Shown: positions 1 through 8,880 of the stretch, one piece after another
Layout: each line of letters starts with the position of its first letter
Numbering within the stretch: the stretch's first letter is position 1
Source of the DNA: Campylobacter_A concisus_Y
GTDB lineage: Bacteria > Campylobacterota > Campylobacteria > Campylobacterales > Campylobacteraceae
Assembly: GCF_902460415.1 (NCBI RefSeq)
Contig: NZ_CABPTY010000004.1
Coordinates: 76,383 to 140,382, forward strand
Direction of reading: 5' to 3'
Length of the DNA: 64,000 nt
Notes under the pieces: generated by a model
What the model was told of the DNA's origin: nothing
What the model saw: only the letters and a program-made list of their open reading frames with translations
Databases searched by the model: none
Made by a program: the position numbers and the translations under genes

Positions 1-244
1 TCTCATCAAGATAAATTTTTTCGTAGCAAGCTTTATACTCTTTTATATAGTTATCAATTAAATTTTTACTTGCACCAAGTCTTTCAAACATTATTTCAAG
101 CGGATGACCAACCAAAGACTTTAATACATTATGGTCTGGCTCTTTTTTGCCATGAGATAAAAAAGCTCTATCAAATCCTTTTAAAATAGCAGAAGTCGAA
201 TCAATAAGCGTACCGTCCAAATCAAAAAGTATAGTTTTTTTCAT
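1..244 (-). CDS. HAD-family phosphatase, phosphoglycolate phosphatase-like (partial, runs off the left edge)
   Basis: The minus strand from 244 downward encodes an N-terminus with the HAD catalytic motif I, KTILFDLDGTLIDS, whose first Asp is the nucleophile. The helical cap region follows, and the window ends after about 81 codons. Two ATGs are adjacent (247 and 244). The GGAG at 251-254 is better spaced (6 nt) from the ATG at 244. The family removes phosphate from small metabolites such as phosphoglycolate, but the substrate cannot be read from this fragment. It lies just downstream of the terminator that closes the OmpA-family gene, so it has its own transcription or reads through. Confidence 0.8.
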   Translation of the reverse strand, partial: MKKTILFDLDGTLIDSTSAILKGFDRAFLSHGKKEPDHNVLKSLVGHPLEIMFERLGASKNLIDNYIKEYKACYEKIYLDE

Positions 245-262
245 CATTTTCTCCGTAGAAAT

Positions 263-290
263 AAAAAAGGGCCTAGCCGAAGCTAAGCCC
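263..290 (-). terminator. Intrinsic terminator of the OmpA-family gene
   Basis: On the minus strand a 9-bp GC-rich stem (one G-U pair) closes a TTCG tetraloop at 278-281 and is followed by six T. This is a textbook rho-independent terminator. It begins about 30 nt past the OmpA-family stop codon and separates that gene from the HAD phosphatase. Confidence 0.9.
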
Positions 291-318
291 CTAAAAGAAG
301 TAACCTTAAACAATAAGA

Positions 319-1338
319 TTATTTATTGAAAGTAGCTTCAACACGTCTATTTTGAGCGCGACCTTCTTTAGTTTTATTTGTAGCAATTGGTTTAAGCTCA
401 CCGTAGCCAACTGTTGAAATTTTATCCTCGCTTACGCCATAGCCAGCAAGAACATCAGCTACTGCCTTTGCTCTTTTTTCAGATAGTTTTTGGTTATAAG
501 CTTCTGCGCCTACACTATCAGTGTGACCAGCAAGTACAACTTTATAATCTGGGTGTTCGCCCATAAAGTCAGCTACTTTTTTGATCTCAGCTGCATATTT
601 TGGTCCGACTTTATAGCTATCAAATGCAAAGTTAACATCTAGGTCTCTAAGAACGATAACTTTCTCGCATCCTCTTTCGTCAACAACCACGCCAGCTGGA
701 GTGTTAGGGCATTGATCTATATCATTTGGCACGCCATCATTATCATCATCAAGAACTGGAGTTGCTGCTGCAACTGGAGCTGCTGCAACTGGAGCTGCTG
801 CCACAACTGGAGCTGCTTTTGAGTCAAGACCGATACCAAAGCCTAGTGAATAGAATAGGTTATGATCAGCGTGCTCAAATTTGATAGCGTCTCTTGCTTC
901 TGCTTTAAGAGCAAATCTATCAGTTACTTGATATCTTAAACCAAAACCATATTGGCCAAAACCGCCATCTTCATTTTTAACAAAAATAGCTGGAACATCT
1001 TCATATCCAGCACCAACTAAGCCATATAGACTAACTGGTCCAAAATCAACTATATCTTTTACAAGATTTGCATGATATCTAAGAACTCTTCCTTCTCTTG
1101 TTAAGCTACCTGTTTTTTCTTTTGCTTTTTGAGTGTAATCAACACCAAGCTCTACTTGATCAAAGAAAAAATCTTCAAGATTTCTAGCAGCTCTAACACC
1201 AACGAAGTTGTGGTCTTTTACACGTAAATTTCCCTCTGGGTGAACGCCACCAATAGTTGGAGTAACTTCATAATTATATGCTGCGTTAGACGCAAAAACC
1301 GCTGTTGCGGCAACCATAGCTAAAGCAATCTTTTTCAT
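319..1338 (-). CDS. OmpA-family outer membrane porin-like protein
   Basis: The 339-residue protein has a signal peptide (about 1-20), an N-terminal beta-barrel-like domain with alternating aromatic residues (about 21-170) and an Ala-Pro linker. An acidic thrombospondin type 3-like calcium repeat (DDDNDGVPNDIDQCP) follows, then a C-terminal OmpA peptidoglycan-binding domain with AGHTDSVG at 270 and NQKLSEKRA just after. It should tether the outer membrane to peptidoglycan. It is monocistronic, with an AAGGA ribosome site before the ATG and a strong terminator behind it. It resembles the major OmpA-like proteins of Campylobacter. Confidence in the family is high; the exact orthologue is uncertain. 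Confidence 0.92.
   Translation of the reverse strand: MKKIALAMVAATAVFASNAAYNYEVTPTIGGVHPEGNLRVKDHNFVGVRAARNLEDFFFDQVELGVDYTQKAKEKTGSLTREGRVLRYHANLVKDIVDFGPVSLYGLVGAGYEDVPAIFVKNEDGGFGQYGFGLRYQVTDRFALKAEARDAIKFEHADHNLFYSLGFGIGLDSKAAPVVAAAPVAAAPVAAATPVLDDDNDGVPNDIDQCPNTPAGVVVDERGCEKVIVLRDLDVNFAFDSYKVGPKYAAEIKKVADFMGEHPDYKVVLAGHTDSVGAEAYNQKLSEKRAKAVADVLAGYGVSEDKISTVGYGELKPIATNKTKEGRAQNRRVEATFNK
764..815. repeat. 15-bp tandem repeat encoding the Ala-Pro hinge of the OmpA-family protein
   Basis: The unit gctgctgcaactgga occurs perfectly at 764-778 and 779-793. A third copy with a 3-base insertion follows from 794. All units are in frame and encode APVAA-type steps in the linker, so gain or loss of a unit would change hinge length without breaking the protein. 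Confidence 0.8.
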
Positions 1339-1379
1339 ATTTAGAATTCCTTTCTTAGGATTTATTTTAAAGTGGTTAC

Positions 1380-1385
1380 ATTTTA
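1380..1385 (-). promoter_or_regulatory. Candidate -10 box of the OmpA-family gene
   Basis: TAAAAT on the minus strand lies 42 nt upstream of the start codon in an AT-rich leader, and no clear -35 is visible, as is usual in Campylobacter. Several similar hexamers lie nearby, so the choice is tentative. Confidence 0.35.
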
Positions 1386-1430
1386 ACTGAATAAAATTTA
1401 ACCGACTCTAAATCATAATTTAATTAACAA

Positions 1431-1449
1431 TGTAAATTTGAAATTTACA
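1431..1449. promoter_or_regulatory. 19-bp palindrome between rpsI and the OmpA-family gene
   Basis: TGTAAATTTGAAATTTACA is perfectly symmetric around one central base. It lies about 95 bp upstream of the OmpA-family start and 40 bp past the rpsI stop. It could be an operator or a weak hairpin. Its AT-rich makeup means chance cannot be excluded. Confidence 0.35.
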
Positions 1450-1461
1450 CAACTTAAATTT

Positions 1462-1483
1462 TGCAAATGCAAAAGCACTTGCA
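1462..1483 (-). terminator. Weak terminator-like hairpin after rpsI
   Basis: The arms TGCAAGTGC and GCATTTGCA pair over 9 bp (one G-U) around a TTTT loop, 9 nt past the rpsI stop. The stem is followed by AAATTT rather than a clean T run, so termination would be weak. Confidence 0.35.
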
Positions 1484-1491
1484 AAAATTCA

Positions 1492-1881
1492 TTAACGTTT
1501 AGAGAATTGTGGGCTTCTTCTAGCCTTTCTTCTACCAAATTTCTTACGTTCAACAACACGAGAATCTCTAGTTAGCAAGCCTTTTGGTTTAAGTGCTGCT
1601 CTAAAATCAGCATCCATATCAGCTAAAGCACGTGAAATACCGTGTCTTAAAGCCTCTGCTTGTGCTGAATAACCACCACCTAAAGTTGTAGCTACTACAT
1701 CTATTAAACTCTCTTGTTTAGTAACTAGAAGTGGCTGAATTACTTTAAGCTTTATAGCTTCATGTCCACCAAGCCAAGTATTAAGATCCATACCATTTAC
1801 TACGATTTTACCGCTTCCAGCTTTTATCCAAACCTTTGCTACGGCAGTTTTTCTTTTACCAGTTGCATAAACTTTTGCCAT
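1492..1881 (-). CDS. rpsI: 30S ribosomal protein S9
   Basis: The 129-residue protein opens MAKVYATGKRKTAVAKV and ends in the basic tail ARRSPQFSKR, both diagnostic of bacterial S9. That tail reaches toward the P-site tRNA in the 30S subunit. The length is normal for the family. It follows rplM with a 2-nt gap, giving the conserved L13-S9 operon, and has an ATG start with a good purine-rich ribosome site. Its expression presumably depends on the promoter upstream of rplM. Confidence 0.98.
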   Translation of the reverse strand: MAKVYATGKRKTAVAKVWIKAGSGKIVVNGMDLNTWLGGHEAIKLKVIQPLLVTKQESLIDVVATTLGGGYSAQAEALRHGISRALADMDADFRAALKPKGLLTRDSRVVERKKFGRRKARRSPQFSKR

Positions 1882-1883
1882 AA

Positions 1884-2312
1884 TTATTTTCCTTCTTTTT
1901 TAGCTATTTGTGCCGTATGAGGATGCTCACTGCCAGCATAAACTTTTAGTTTTTTTATCATCTCTCTTCCAAGTTTAGTTTTTGGAAGCATTCCACGAAC
2001 AGCTAATTTAAATAGTTTTTCTGGCTTATTTGCTATCAAATCGCCAAATTTTTCACTCTTTACACTACCAAAGTATCCTGAGTGTCTGTGATAAAGTTTA
2101 TCTTCAGCTTTGTTATTACCAGTAAATTCTACTTTTGAAGCATTTATGATGATAACATAGTCGCCACAATCTATGTTTGGCGTGAAGCATGGTTTGTTTT
2201 TGCCACGAAGTATAGTTGCTACCTCAGTTAGCAATCTACCAAAACGTTTACCAGCTGCATCAACAACGATCCAGTCTCGCTTAACTTCGTTTGGCTTTGT
2301 TATTTTTGTCAT
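1884..2312 (-). CDS. rplM: 50S ribosomal protein L13
   Basis: At 142 residues this matches the length and signature of L13: WIVVDAAGKRFGRLLTEVA near the start, the CGDYVIIINA core, and AVRGMLPKTKLGREM near residue 110. L13 is an early-assembly protein of the 50S subunit that binds 23S rRNA. It is the first gene of the rplM-rpsI operon and is preceded by AAAGGT and a TACAAT -10 box. The same L13-S9 pair precedes addAB in other campylobacters as I recall them. Confidence 0.98.
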   Translation of the reverse strand: MTKITKPNEVKRDWIVVDAAGKRFGRLLTEVATILRGKNKPCFTPNIDCGDYVIIINASKVEFTGNNKAEDKLYHRHSGYFGSVKSEKFGDLIANKPEKLFKLAVRGMLPKTKLGREMIKKLKVYAGSEHPHTAQIAKKEGK

Positions 2313-2347
2313 TTTCTTACCTTTGCCAAGTTAATTTTTGAGTTGTG

Positions 2348-2353
2348 ATTGTA
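2348..2353 (-). promoter_or_regulatory. Candidate -10 box of the rplM-rpsI operon
   Basis: TACAAT on the minus strand lies 36 nt upstream of the rplM ATG, in the short gap between addA and rplM. AT-rich sequence precedes it. Confidence 0.5.
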
Positions 2354-2392
2354 TTTAAACAATGCTTTTATAAAGCTTAAATTAAGTAGCAT

Positions 2393-5212
2393 TTAAACTT
2401 CAATATATGAAATTTTTCCATCAAGAGCGTAGAAGATGACGGCGATTATACTATGCTTTGGATAAAATTTACTTATTGCCTCTTTGTATTCTCTAACTTG
2501 TCTTTTATTTTCCTCGATATTTTTATCGGTCGTTTTATAGTCAATCACACAAATTTCGCTCTCTCCAATACAAAATAAGTCCATCTGTTTTAGTTCATTT
2601 TTTACTTTAAATGGCTGTTCTTTGTAAATTTCTTTATCTTTTACGCACTCTAGAAATTTTGGCTCATTTATTAGCATTTTTGCCCGTTTAAAGGCATCTT
2701 CAAGTCTATCAGGTGAGAGAAATTTATAAAATTTATTTAGCATTAAACTCTTAGCTTTTAAAAGCGAATTTTCATCAAATTTTTCACTCATCTCGAGCAA
2801 ATAGTGAAACGCTAAACCAAAATAGATTGCCTCTAAATTTTTACCGCTCGTTTTTTGCTCTCTTGCTTCTACATCTTGCCTTTCTATCTTTAAAATTTCA
2901 GGCATTTTTTCATCTCTTGTAGCATCTTTTTGCTCACCATTGCTAGGTAAAATTTTACCAAAGCTAAACTCTTTTAGATCAAGATAGTCGTTTACTTCGC
3001 TTTTATCGCTTCTAGTATAAAAAGAAAAAAAGCTAGGACTATTTCCACTTGGGGCAGCTTGTTTAATGATAATAAGCGACTTTGTGGCTCTTGTAAAGGC
3101 GACATAAATTTTATTGATATTTTCTTGCTTCTCAAGCTCTCTCATTTGCTCTAACACACCAGCATACTCAGGGTCAAAATTTTCTCTACCAGAAATTCTA
3201 CTTTTTACTATCCACTCGCCTTTTTCGCTATATTCTGTTATAAAGTTTGAGTCATCGCCCCTGCCCTTACTCATCATATCGCAAACTATCACGTGAGCAA
3301 ACTCTAGCCCTTTTGACTTATGAACAGTCATTATCTTTACGCCATCAGCATTTTTAGGACTGATTTTAGAACTGAAATTTTCAAGGTTAAAGATAAAATC
3401 GCTTAAATTTTTATAGCCACTGCTTAGCTCAAAAAGCCTTAGAATGTCAACATCAGCCATATTTATATATAAATTTTTAGCTAGATAAAATAGGCTTTTT
3501 GCCGCACTATCTTCAGCTTTTATTTTTAGCCTTTTAGGATTTGTATTTACAAGTGCTTTTACATTTTTTTCATAAATTTCTTCACCAAAAAGACAAAATT
3601 TCGCATACTCGATGATCGCTGCAACAAACGGCGTTCGCTTTAGCTCCAAGGTGCCTTCATTTACGCTTTTTATCCCCTCACTGCTAAGCACTTCTGAAAT
3701 AAGGCTGATGTCACTATTTTTCCAGCAAAGCACAGTTATCTCACTTGCATTTACGCCAGCAGCGATCAGCTCTTTTACTTGCGAAACTGCTGCACCCGCG
3801 ATATCTTCGTTGCTTAGCACACGCAAGTAGCCATAGTCATCTTCCTCGGCTTCAAAATAAGGACACTCGCCACTTACTTTGTAGCTTAGCTCCTTATCTT
3901 TTTTAGCTGGTTTTTGCGGCTCAAAGCTAAGCCCATATCTATGATAAATTTCTTCAAAAACAGCGTTATTAAATTTCACCAAAGCCTTTAAGCTGCGGTA
4001 GTTGCTAGGTAAATTTTCTACCAAAATTTGCTCAAATTTCTCTCCCAGCTTATCAAAAAGCTCTTTTTTGCCGCCCCTAAATTTATAGATACTCTGCTTC
4101 GTATCTCCAACGTAAAAGAAGCTTCCAAGCCCGTTTTGTCCGTATCCTGAAACGATTTCATTGATAATTGGCAAGATGATCTCATATTGGATCACATTTG
4201 TATCTTGAAACTCATCTATCAAAAGGTGATTTATGCGACCATCAAGCCTGAAATAAAGCACATCTTTATCAAAATTTTCAACCAAAAGCTTAAAGACCAG
4301 CTTATTTATATCAGCAAAACTTAAAGCGTTTATCTCTTTGTTTAGCTCTAAATTTGACGCCTTATAAAGCTTTAATAGCTTGCTAAAGCCACTTAGCCTA
4401 TACTTTTCGACCTCTAAAATGTAGTTTTTTGCCGCCTCTTTTAGCTCGTTAAAGAGCCTATCAAGCTCACTTGTATAAATTTTACTAAAAGTGCGGTAAT
4501 CTAGGCTCTCTCTTTCAAAGACCTTATTTTTAAAAAGCTCAAATAAATTTTGCTCTTTAAATGTCTTTTTGGCTGTATCGCTAGCACCATTTTGCAAGGC
4601 TATATGCTCATTTATCTCCTTTTGCGCTGCTCTTACCTTGCTATCATCTGGATAGCTTGCACCACTATCTTTTAGCTCACCACCAAAGCTCTCATAAAAT
4701 TTAGCCAAAGTCTGCGAAAAACTCGCCTCTTTTTGGCTTGAGATTATCATCATGAGTGCAAGCTCACTAAGAAGCTTTTGATCTTTACTTGCCTCTTTTA
4801 CAAATTTTTTCCACGCCAGATCTTGCAAGCTATCTTGCACGCTGTAATCAGGACTAAGCCCTAAATTTTGACTAAATTTCTTTAGGATTCCAGAGAAAAA
4901 TGCATCAAATGTATAAATTTTTAGCTCACTTTGCAAAAACCTATCAAGCTTCTCATCGCGTCTTTTTATGACCTCATCTTGGCTCAAACTAAGCTCTTTG
5001 CAAAGCTTTTCAAGCTCGTCCTTTTTGTTTTGCAAGTCCAAAAAGGTTGTGATTATGCGCTCTTTCATCTCATTGGCCGCTTTTTTGGTAAAGGTTAGAG
5101 CGATGATCTCGTTTATATTTTCGCCTTTAAGCACCAAAGCGATATAACGAACGCTTAAAGCGAATGTTTTTCCGCTTCCAGCACTTGCTTTTAGGGCTAA
5201 AAAATCTTTCAT
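2393..5212 (-). CDS. addA: AddA-type helicase-nuclease (RecB-like)
   Basis: The 939-residue protein is a UvrD/Rep superfamily 1 helicase. Walker A KASAGSGKT lies near residues 8-16, Walker B LLIDEFQDTN near 330, motif IV-like YVGDTKQSIYKFRGG soon after, and motif VI YVAFTRA near 700. The C-terminus carries a RecB-type nuclease domain with CVIDYKTTD. With AddB it forms the end-resecting helicase-nuclease that loads RecA at double-strand breaks. Its ATG overlaps the addB stop by 4 nt, so the two are translationally coupled. It is shorter than the 1200-residue Bacillus AddA, as is usual in this group. Confidence 0.93.
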   Translation of the reverse strand: MKDFLALKASAGSGKTFALSVRYIALVLKGENINEIIALTFTKKAANEMKERIITTFLDLQNKKDELEKLCKELSLSQDEVIKRRDEKLDRFLQSELKIYTFDAFFSGILKKFSQNLGLSPDYSVQDSLQDLAWKKFVKEASKDQKLLSELALMMIISSQKEASFSQTLAKFYESFGGELKDSGASYPDDSKVRAAQKEINEHIALQNGASDTAKKTFKEQNLFELFKNKVFERESLDYRTFSKIYTSELDRLFNELKEAAKNYILEVEKYRLSGFSKLLKLYKASNLELNKEINALSFADINKLVFKLLVENFDKDVLYFRLDGRINHLLIDEFQDTNVIQYEIILPIINEIVSGYGQNGLGSFFYVGDTKQSIYKFRGGKKELFDKLGEKFEQILVENLPSNYRSLKALVKFNNAVFEEIYHRYGLSFEPQKPAKKDKELSYKVSGECPYFEAEEDDYGYLRVLSNEDIAGAAVSQVKELIAAGVNASEITVLCWKNSDISLISEVLSSEGIKSVNEGTLELKRTPFVAAIIEYAKFCLFGEEIYEKNVKALVNTNPKRLKIKAEDSAAKSLFYLAKNLYINMADVDILRLFELSSGYKNLSDFIFNLENFSSKISPKNADGVKIMTVHKSKGLEFAHVIVCDMMSKGRGDDSNFITEYSEKGEWIVKSRISGRENFDPEYAGVLEQMRELEKQENINKIYVAFTRATKSLIIIKQAAPSGNSPSFFSFYTRSDKSEVNDYLDLKEFSFGKILPSNGEQKDATRDEKMPEILKIERQDVEAREQKTSGKNLEAIYFGLAFHYLLEMSEKFDENSLLKAKSLMLNKFYKFLSPDRLEDAFKRAKMLINEPKFLECVKDKEIYKEQPFKVKNELKQMDLFCIGESEICVIDYKTTDKNIEENKRQVREYKEAISKFYPKHSIIAVIFYALDGKISYIEV

Positions 5213-7554
5213 AACTCTCTCCTACAAAGTATGGCATACTCGCAAAATTTACAAGCTCCGCTTTTTCTTTCAAAATTTATCTTAGTGTTATTTATGCTCT
5301 TTAGATTTTCTATCTCAGCCTTTAGATCATCCACGCTTTTTTTTGAGCTAATAAGCACAAGTTCATTCTTTAGAGCAAAGTAAGCACTTTTTACCTCACT
5401 ACCATAAAGTGCTTCATAAAATGCAAGCTGAAGCGAGTTCGCATTTGCATCACCAGTTTTATAATCAAGTATAAAAGGTTCGCCATCAGGGCTAGCATCG
5501 ATCCTATCGATAATGCCTTTTATCTTTACATCACAAAAACTGCTCTCTATGTCTTTTTCGCACTCAAGCACTCTAAAGCCATCACTTAAACGTTCATTTT
5601 CAAACTCTGCGTATTCTTTAAATTTCTGCGACCAAATCTCAAGCTCAAGCGAAGAAAAATCTTGCTTTGCAAGTATTTCTTTAAAAATAGCCAAATCAAA
5701 TATATTTTTTTGTCTATAAAAATCACTTGTGTAGTATTCATAAAGCGCCTTATGCACGCTATTTCCTTGCTTAGATCCTGGCTCAGTTGCTATGGCTTTT
5801 GCTCCTTTTATACCAGCTATCTTTGCGTAATAATACTTTCTTGGGCAAGTTAAAAATAAATTTAGTGTCGAAAATGATAGCGGTTTAGTGAAAAAATCAT
5901 GCTCCAAAATGATCTCATCATCGCTTAAATTTAGGCTTGTATTTCCTTTTAAAAATAGTTTTAAATACGCCTCGTCACTAAATTTCTCATCTTTTATTGT
6001 TTTGAAATTTTTTAAAAATCTTGAAGGAATACTCTCTTCGTTTAAAACACAGCTTATGGCGACCTTTTTGGCATTGTTTATAAGACTTTCGTAGTAAAAT
6101 CTCTGCAAATTTTCACGCTCAAGGTAGCTTATAAGTCCTGCTTTTTGCCTCACTTTTGAATTTAAAAACATCTCATTTGTGCTTCTTGCTGGGATGAAGT
6201 TATCATTAAAATCAACTATGATCACGCCATCAAATTTCATTCCACGGCTCTCTAGCATGCCCATGACACTGATCTTTCCACCACCCACATCATCGATACT
6301 AAGACGCGAGATATTTAGCAAAAAAATTTCAATTAACTGCTTTAAGCTAAAGCTAAAATACCTACATAAATTCTCAATCCTAAAAAGCTCAAGCGCGAGC
6401 TTTTCTTCGCATCTTGGCTCATTTTCAAGCATTAAAAGCTCATCTATTAGCTCTTTAAATTTAGCAAAATCGCAAAGATCAAAGTAGCTTGATTTAAATT
6501 TATTAAAAAGCTCTTCACTTACGCCAAGCGTGCTCAAGATAAAGCCAAGCTCCTCGTAGCTCTCACACTTGCTTTGATCAAAAACCGGCCTTGCCTCTTC
6601 ATTGATCGCTCTTGAGATGTAGTAAAGCGTCTCATAAAATTTTGTATCTTTAAAGCTCTCGCCCATAGCGTAGTTAAAAATTTTATTGCTATCATGAAGC
6701 CTTAAAATTTCACTAAAACTCTCATCTGGCAATATAACAGCGATGTTTTCAGGCTTTATGCCCTCACGCACAAACTCGCTCGCCTTTGCCATAGCGTAGG
6801 CACATTGCAGGCTTCTAGTGGCAAATCGCTTCTCTAAAACTGGCTCAAATTTTTTGATATTTTCTAAGCAAATTAGCTCATTTGTCTTTAAATCTAGCTC
6901 ATATTTTTTGTAATTTTCAATCTCGCTAATAGCTGAAATTTGCTTTATTTTATTGATTAGCTTTGTATTGAAAACACTAGTTTGAAAGATAATTTTTAGC
7001 GTAGTTAGCTTTGATATTTTCTCTAAAATTTCCCACTCAAATTCGCTTAAAATTCCATCTATGTGTAGTGAAATTTTACTAAAGCTTCTGATATAGCCTT
7101 CATTAATGGAGTAAATTTTTGGCAAGGTTATATCATCGTAGAGATTTTCTCTATCAAGCAAGCTCTCATACTCTTTTAAAACCTCTTCAAGTATGTTTAA
7201 ATGCTCCTCAAAGTTAGCGTAAATATCGTTAAATTTGATCTCAGCAATACTCTTTTTACTAATAGCTAGCTCTTTAAAAAATGAAAAAAGATAGTCATTA
7301 TTTTTCAAAAATTCAAAAAACTCAGTTGGAATTTTAAGAACCGAGTTTGCCTTTTTGACGCTAGCACAGGCTCTATTCATAAGCACTAAAGCATAGGTGC
7401 TATCAATCTCAAACCTACCATCTACATAAACTATCTTTTTATAAAACTCAGCAATACTTAGGCTTTTTGGGATTAGCTCATCATTAAAACTTGCATTAAA
7501 TTCACGAATCTTACGCGAGTTCGTAAAGACAAAAAGTTGGTTTAGGTTATGCAT
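5209..7554 (-). CDS. addB: AddB-type nuclease subunit
   Basis: The 781-residue partner of AddA lacks a recognisable Walker A motif, as expected for the epsilon-proteobacterial AddB. The C-terminal third contains a PD-(D/E)XK nuclease core (FILDYKTGDA) flanked by four cysteines (CPRKYYY and CKFCEYAILC) that should hold a 4Fe-4S staple. The start is ATG at 7554. It lies immediately upstream of addA with a 4-nt overlap. Its job is cutting one strand and recognising control sites during break repair. Identity rests on the C-terminal motifs and the pairing with addA, since the middle is poorly conserved. Confidence 0.9.
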   Translation of the reverse strand: MHNLNQLFVFTNSRKIREFNASFNDELIPKSLSIAEFYKKIVYVDGRFEIDSTYALVLMNRACASVKKANSVLKIPTEFFEFLKNNDYLFSFFKELAISKKSIAEIKFNDIYANFEEHLNILEEVLKEYESLLDRENLYDDITLPKIYSINEGYIRSFSKISLHIDGILSEFEWEILEKISKLTTLKIIFQTSVFNTKLINKIKQISAISEIENYKKYELDLKTNELICLENIKKFEPVLEKRFATRSLQCAYAMAKASEFVREGIKPENIAVILPDESFSEILRLHDSNKIFNYAMGESFKDTKFYETLYYISRAINEEARPVFDQSKCESYEELGFILSTLGVSEELFNKFKSSYFDLCDFAKFKELIDELLMLENEPRCEEKLALELFRIENLCRYFSFSLKQLIEIFLLNISRLSIDDVGGGKISVMGMLESRGMKFDGVIIVDFNDNFIPARSTNEMFLNSKVRQKAGLISYLERENLQRFYYESLINNAKKVAISCVLNEESIPSRFLKNFKTIKDEKFSDEAYLKLFLKGNTSLNLSDDEIILEHDFFTKPLSFSTLNLFLTCPRKYYYAKIAGIKGAKAIATEPGSKQGNSVHKALYEYYTSDFYRQKNIFDLAIFKEILAKQDFSSLELEIWSQKFKEYAEFENERLSDGFRVLECEKDIESSFCDVKIKGIIDRIDASPDGEPFILDYKTGDANANSLQLAFYEALYGSEVKSAYFALKNELVLISSKKSVDDLKAEIENLKSINNTKINFERKSGACKFCEYAILCRREL

Positions 7555-7680
7555 TTTTCTCTCTTAAATTTTTAAGCAATGATAGCTAAATGCTTATAAA
7601 AGAGCGCTTTTTACGCTTAGCCAAAGCTTTAAATTTTCATCTAAATACATTAAAATTTTAAGCCTTAAAGAGCCAAAAGC

Positions 7681-7686
7681 TACAAT
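7681..7686 (+). promoter_or_regulatory. Candidate -10 box of the flavin reductase gene
   Basis: TACAAT lies 19 nt before the ATG at 7705, in the 150-bp gap that separates the divergent addB gene. An AAGGAG ribosome site lies between them. Confidence 0.4.
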
Positions 7687-7704
7687 CACAAAAAAGGAGC
7701 AAAA

Positions 7705-8292
7705 ATGCATAAAGAGTTAAACAGACAAGGTTTTTACTACGGCTTTCCGGTTTTGCTAGCCACCACAAAAGATAAAAATGCAAACGATGATATCACGGTG
7801 CTTTCATCTTCTTGGACATTGGGGAACACAGTAGTGCTTGGCATAGGTATTGAAAATCAAGGCTTTAAAAATATCAAAAATGGTTCAGATATCACGCTAA
7901 ATTTGTGTGATGAAAGCCTACTAGAAGCTGTGCAAAAAATGGAAAAACTAACTGGCGATAGTAACGTACCAGAAGAAAAAAAGAATCTTGGCTACACCTA
8001 CGAGCACGACAATTTTAAGGTGGCAAATCTCAGCAAAGAGCCTGGCATAAATGCAAAAACCGTCAGGATAAAAGAGTGCAAGATACAGATAGAAACGGTT
8101 GTAGAAAAGATAGAGTTAAAAGAGTGGTTTAGCATCGTTACTTGTAAGATTACAGGCATTTTTGTAGATGAAAATTTACTAAAAGATGAAAAGATAGACA
8201 CGCAAAAATGGCATCCATTAATCTATAAATTTAAAGAATATGTCGGCACTTGCGAGCGTTTGGGATTAAATTTTGGATTTAAAGAGATTTGA
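7705..8292 (+). CDS. Flavin reductase family protein
   Basis: The 195-residue protein fits the FMN-binding split-barrel flavin reductase family: the N-terminal YGFPVLLATTKD strand, then ITVLSSSWTLGNTVVLGIG, which matches the flavin-binding region. Members bind FMN and reduce it, or supply reduced flavin, using NAD(P)H. It is a lone plus-strand gene between addB and the cco cluster, with a strong AAGGAG ribosome site. No partner oxygenase is nearby, so the substrate is unknown. The family assignment is moderate to good; the physiological role is not inferred. Confidence 0.8.
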   Translation: MHKELNRQGFYYGFPVLLATTKDKNANDDITVLSSSWTLGNTVVLGIGIENQGFKNIKNGSDITLNLCDESLLEAVQKMEKLTGDSNVPEEKKNLGYTYEHDNFKVANLSKEPGINAKTVRIKECKIQIETVVEKIELKEWFSIVTCKITGIFVDENLLKDEKIDTQKWHPLIYKFKEYVGTCERLGLNFGFKEI

Positions 8293-8409
8293 TTTATAGT
8301 TTTATTTGATAAAAACTTAGTATTTTAGTTTTAGCCAAAAAGATTAGTTTGTTAAAATTTAAGCCCAGCTTTGAGATCTTTCTCAGATGCCAAAGCTGCG
8401 ATTTTAAGA

Positions 8410-8880
8410 TCATTTTGTGACATTAAGATCAAATTTATAATACCTTGTATCATTGGTGTCACTTAGCCTTAAAAGTAGCTGCCACCTGCCTTCTTTTAGA
8501 CTTGTTTCTTCGCTTACTAGATCATTTTCTTGCCATGAAGCTCTTAAAATTTTATTTTCTTTATTTGTCTGTGGGCGAGTAAGTAAAATTTCATATTTTA
8601 AAGCTGAAATTTCTCCTTTTTTTGGAGTTAGATGAAATTTAAGCTTAGCATTTAAGGCGTTAAAATTTGGCTCAAATTTTAGATCAAATTTCTCATCGAA
8701 GCGTTTTTCACTCTCTTTGATAAAGGTTATATTTTCATCGACATTTTGGTAGCTTTGCATATAGGAGCTATCCATCTCGACTGGATGTTTTAGTGCTATA
8801 ATGATCGTTACTGCACAAGCGATAATGATAGCAATGAAGCTAAGCACAATAGCATAAGGCCAAAAGGTTTTTTTATCCAT
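8410..8880 (-). CDS. FixH-family membrane protein at the end of the cbb3 oxidase operon
   Basis: The 156 residues start with a single membrane segment (about 9-30), followed by a periplasmic beta-rich domain ending in a WQLLLRLSDTNDTRYYKFDLNV-like strand pattern. This architecture and the position behind ccoNOQP fit FixH/CcoH-type proteins, which help assemble cbb3 oxidase. It overlaps the preceding gene by 8 nt. A hairpin with arms cagctttg and caaagctg lies just downstream (8370-8402 region) but lacks a T run. The family call is good; direct involvement in oxidase assembly is inferred from context. Confidence 0.75.
   Translation of the reverse strand: MDKKTFWPYAIVLSFIAIIIACAVTIIIALKHPVEMDSSYMQSYQNVDENITFIKESEKRFDEKFDLKFEPNFNALNAKLKFHLTPKKGEISALKYEILLTRPQTNKENKILRASWQENDLVSEETSLKEGRWQLLLRLSDTNDTRYYKFDLNVTK

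Noticed and set aside
8293..8409. A possible short minus-strand ORF after the FixH-like gene
   Set aside because: The ATG lacks a ribosome site and the encoded peptide has no clear character. The same bases form the hairpin cagctttg/caaagctg, so it is more likely non-coding.
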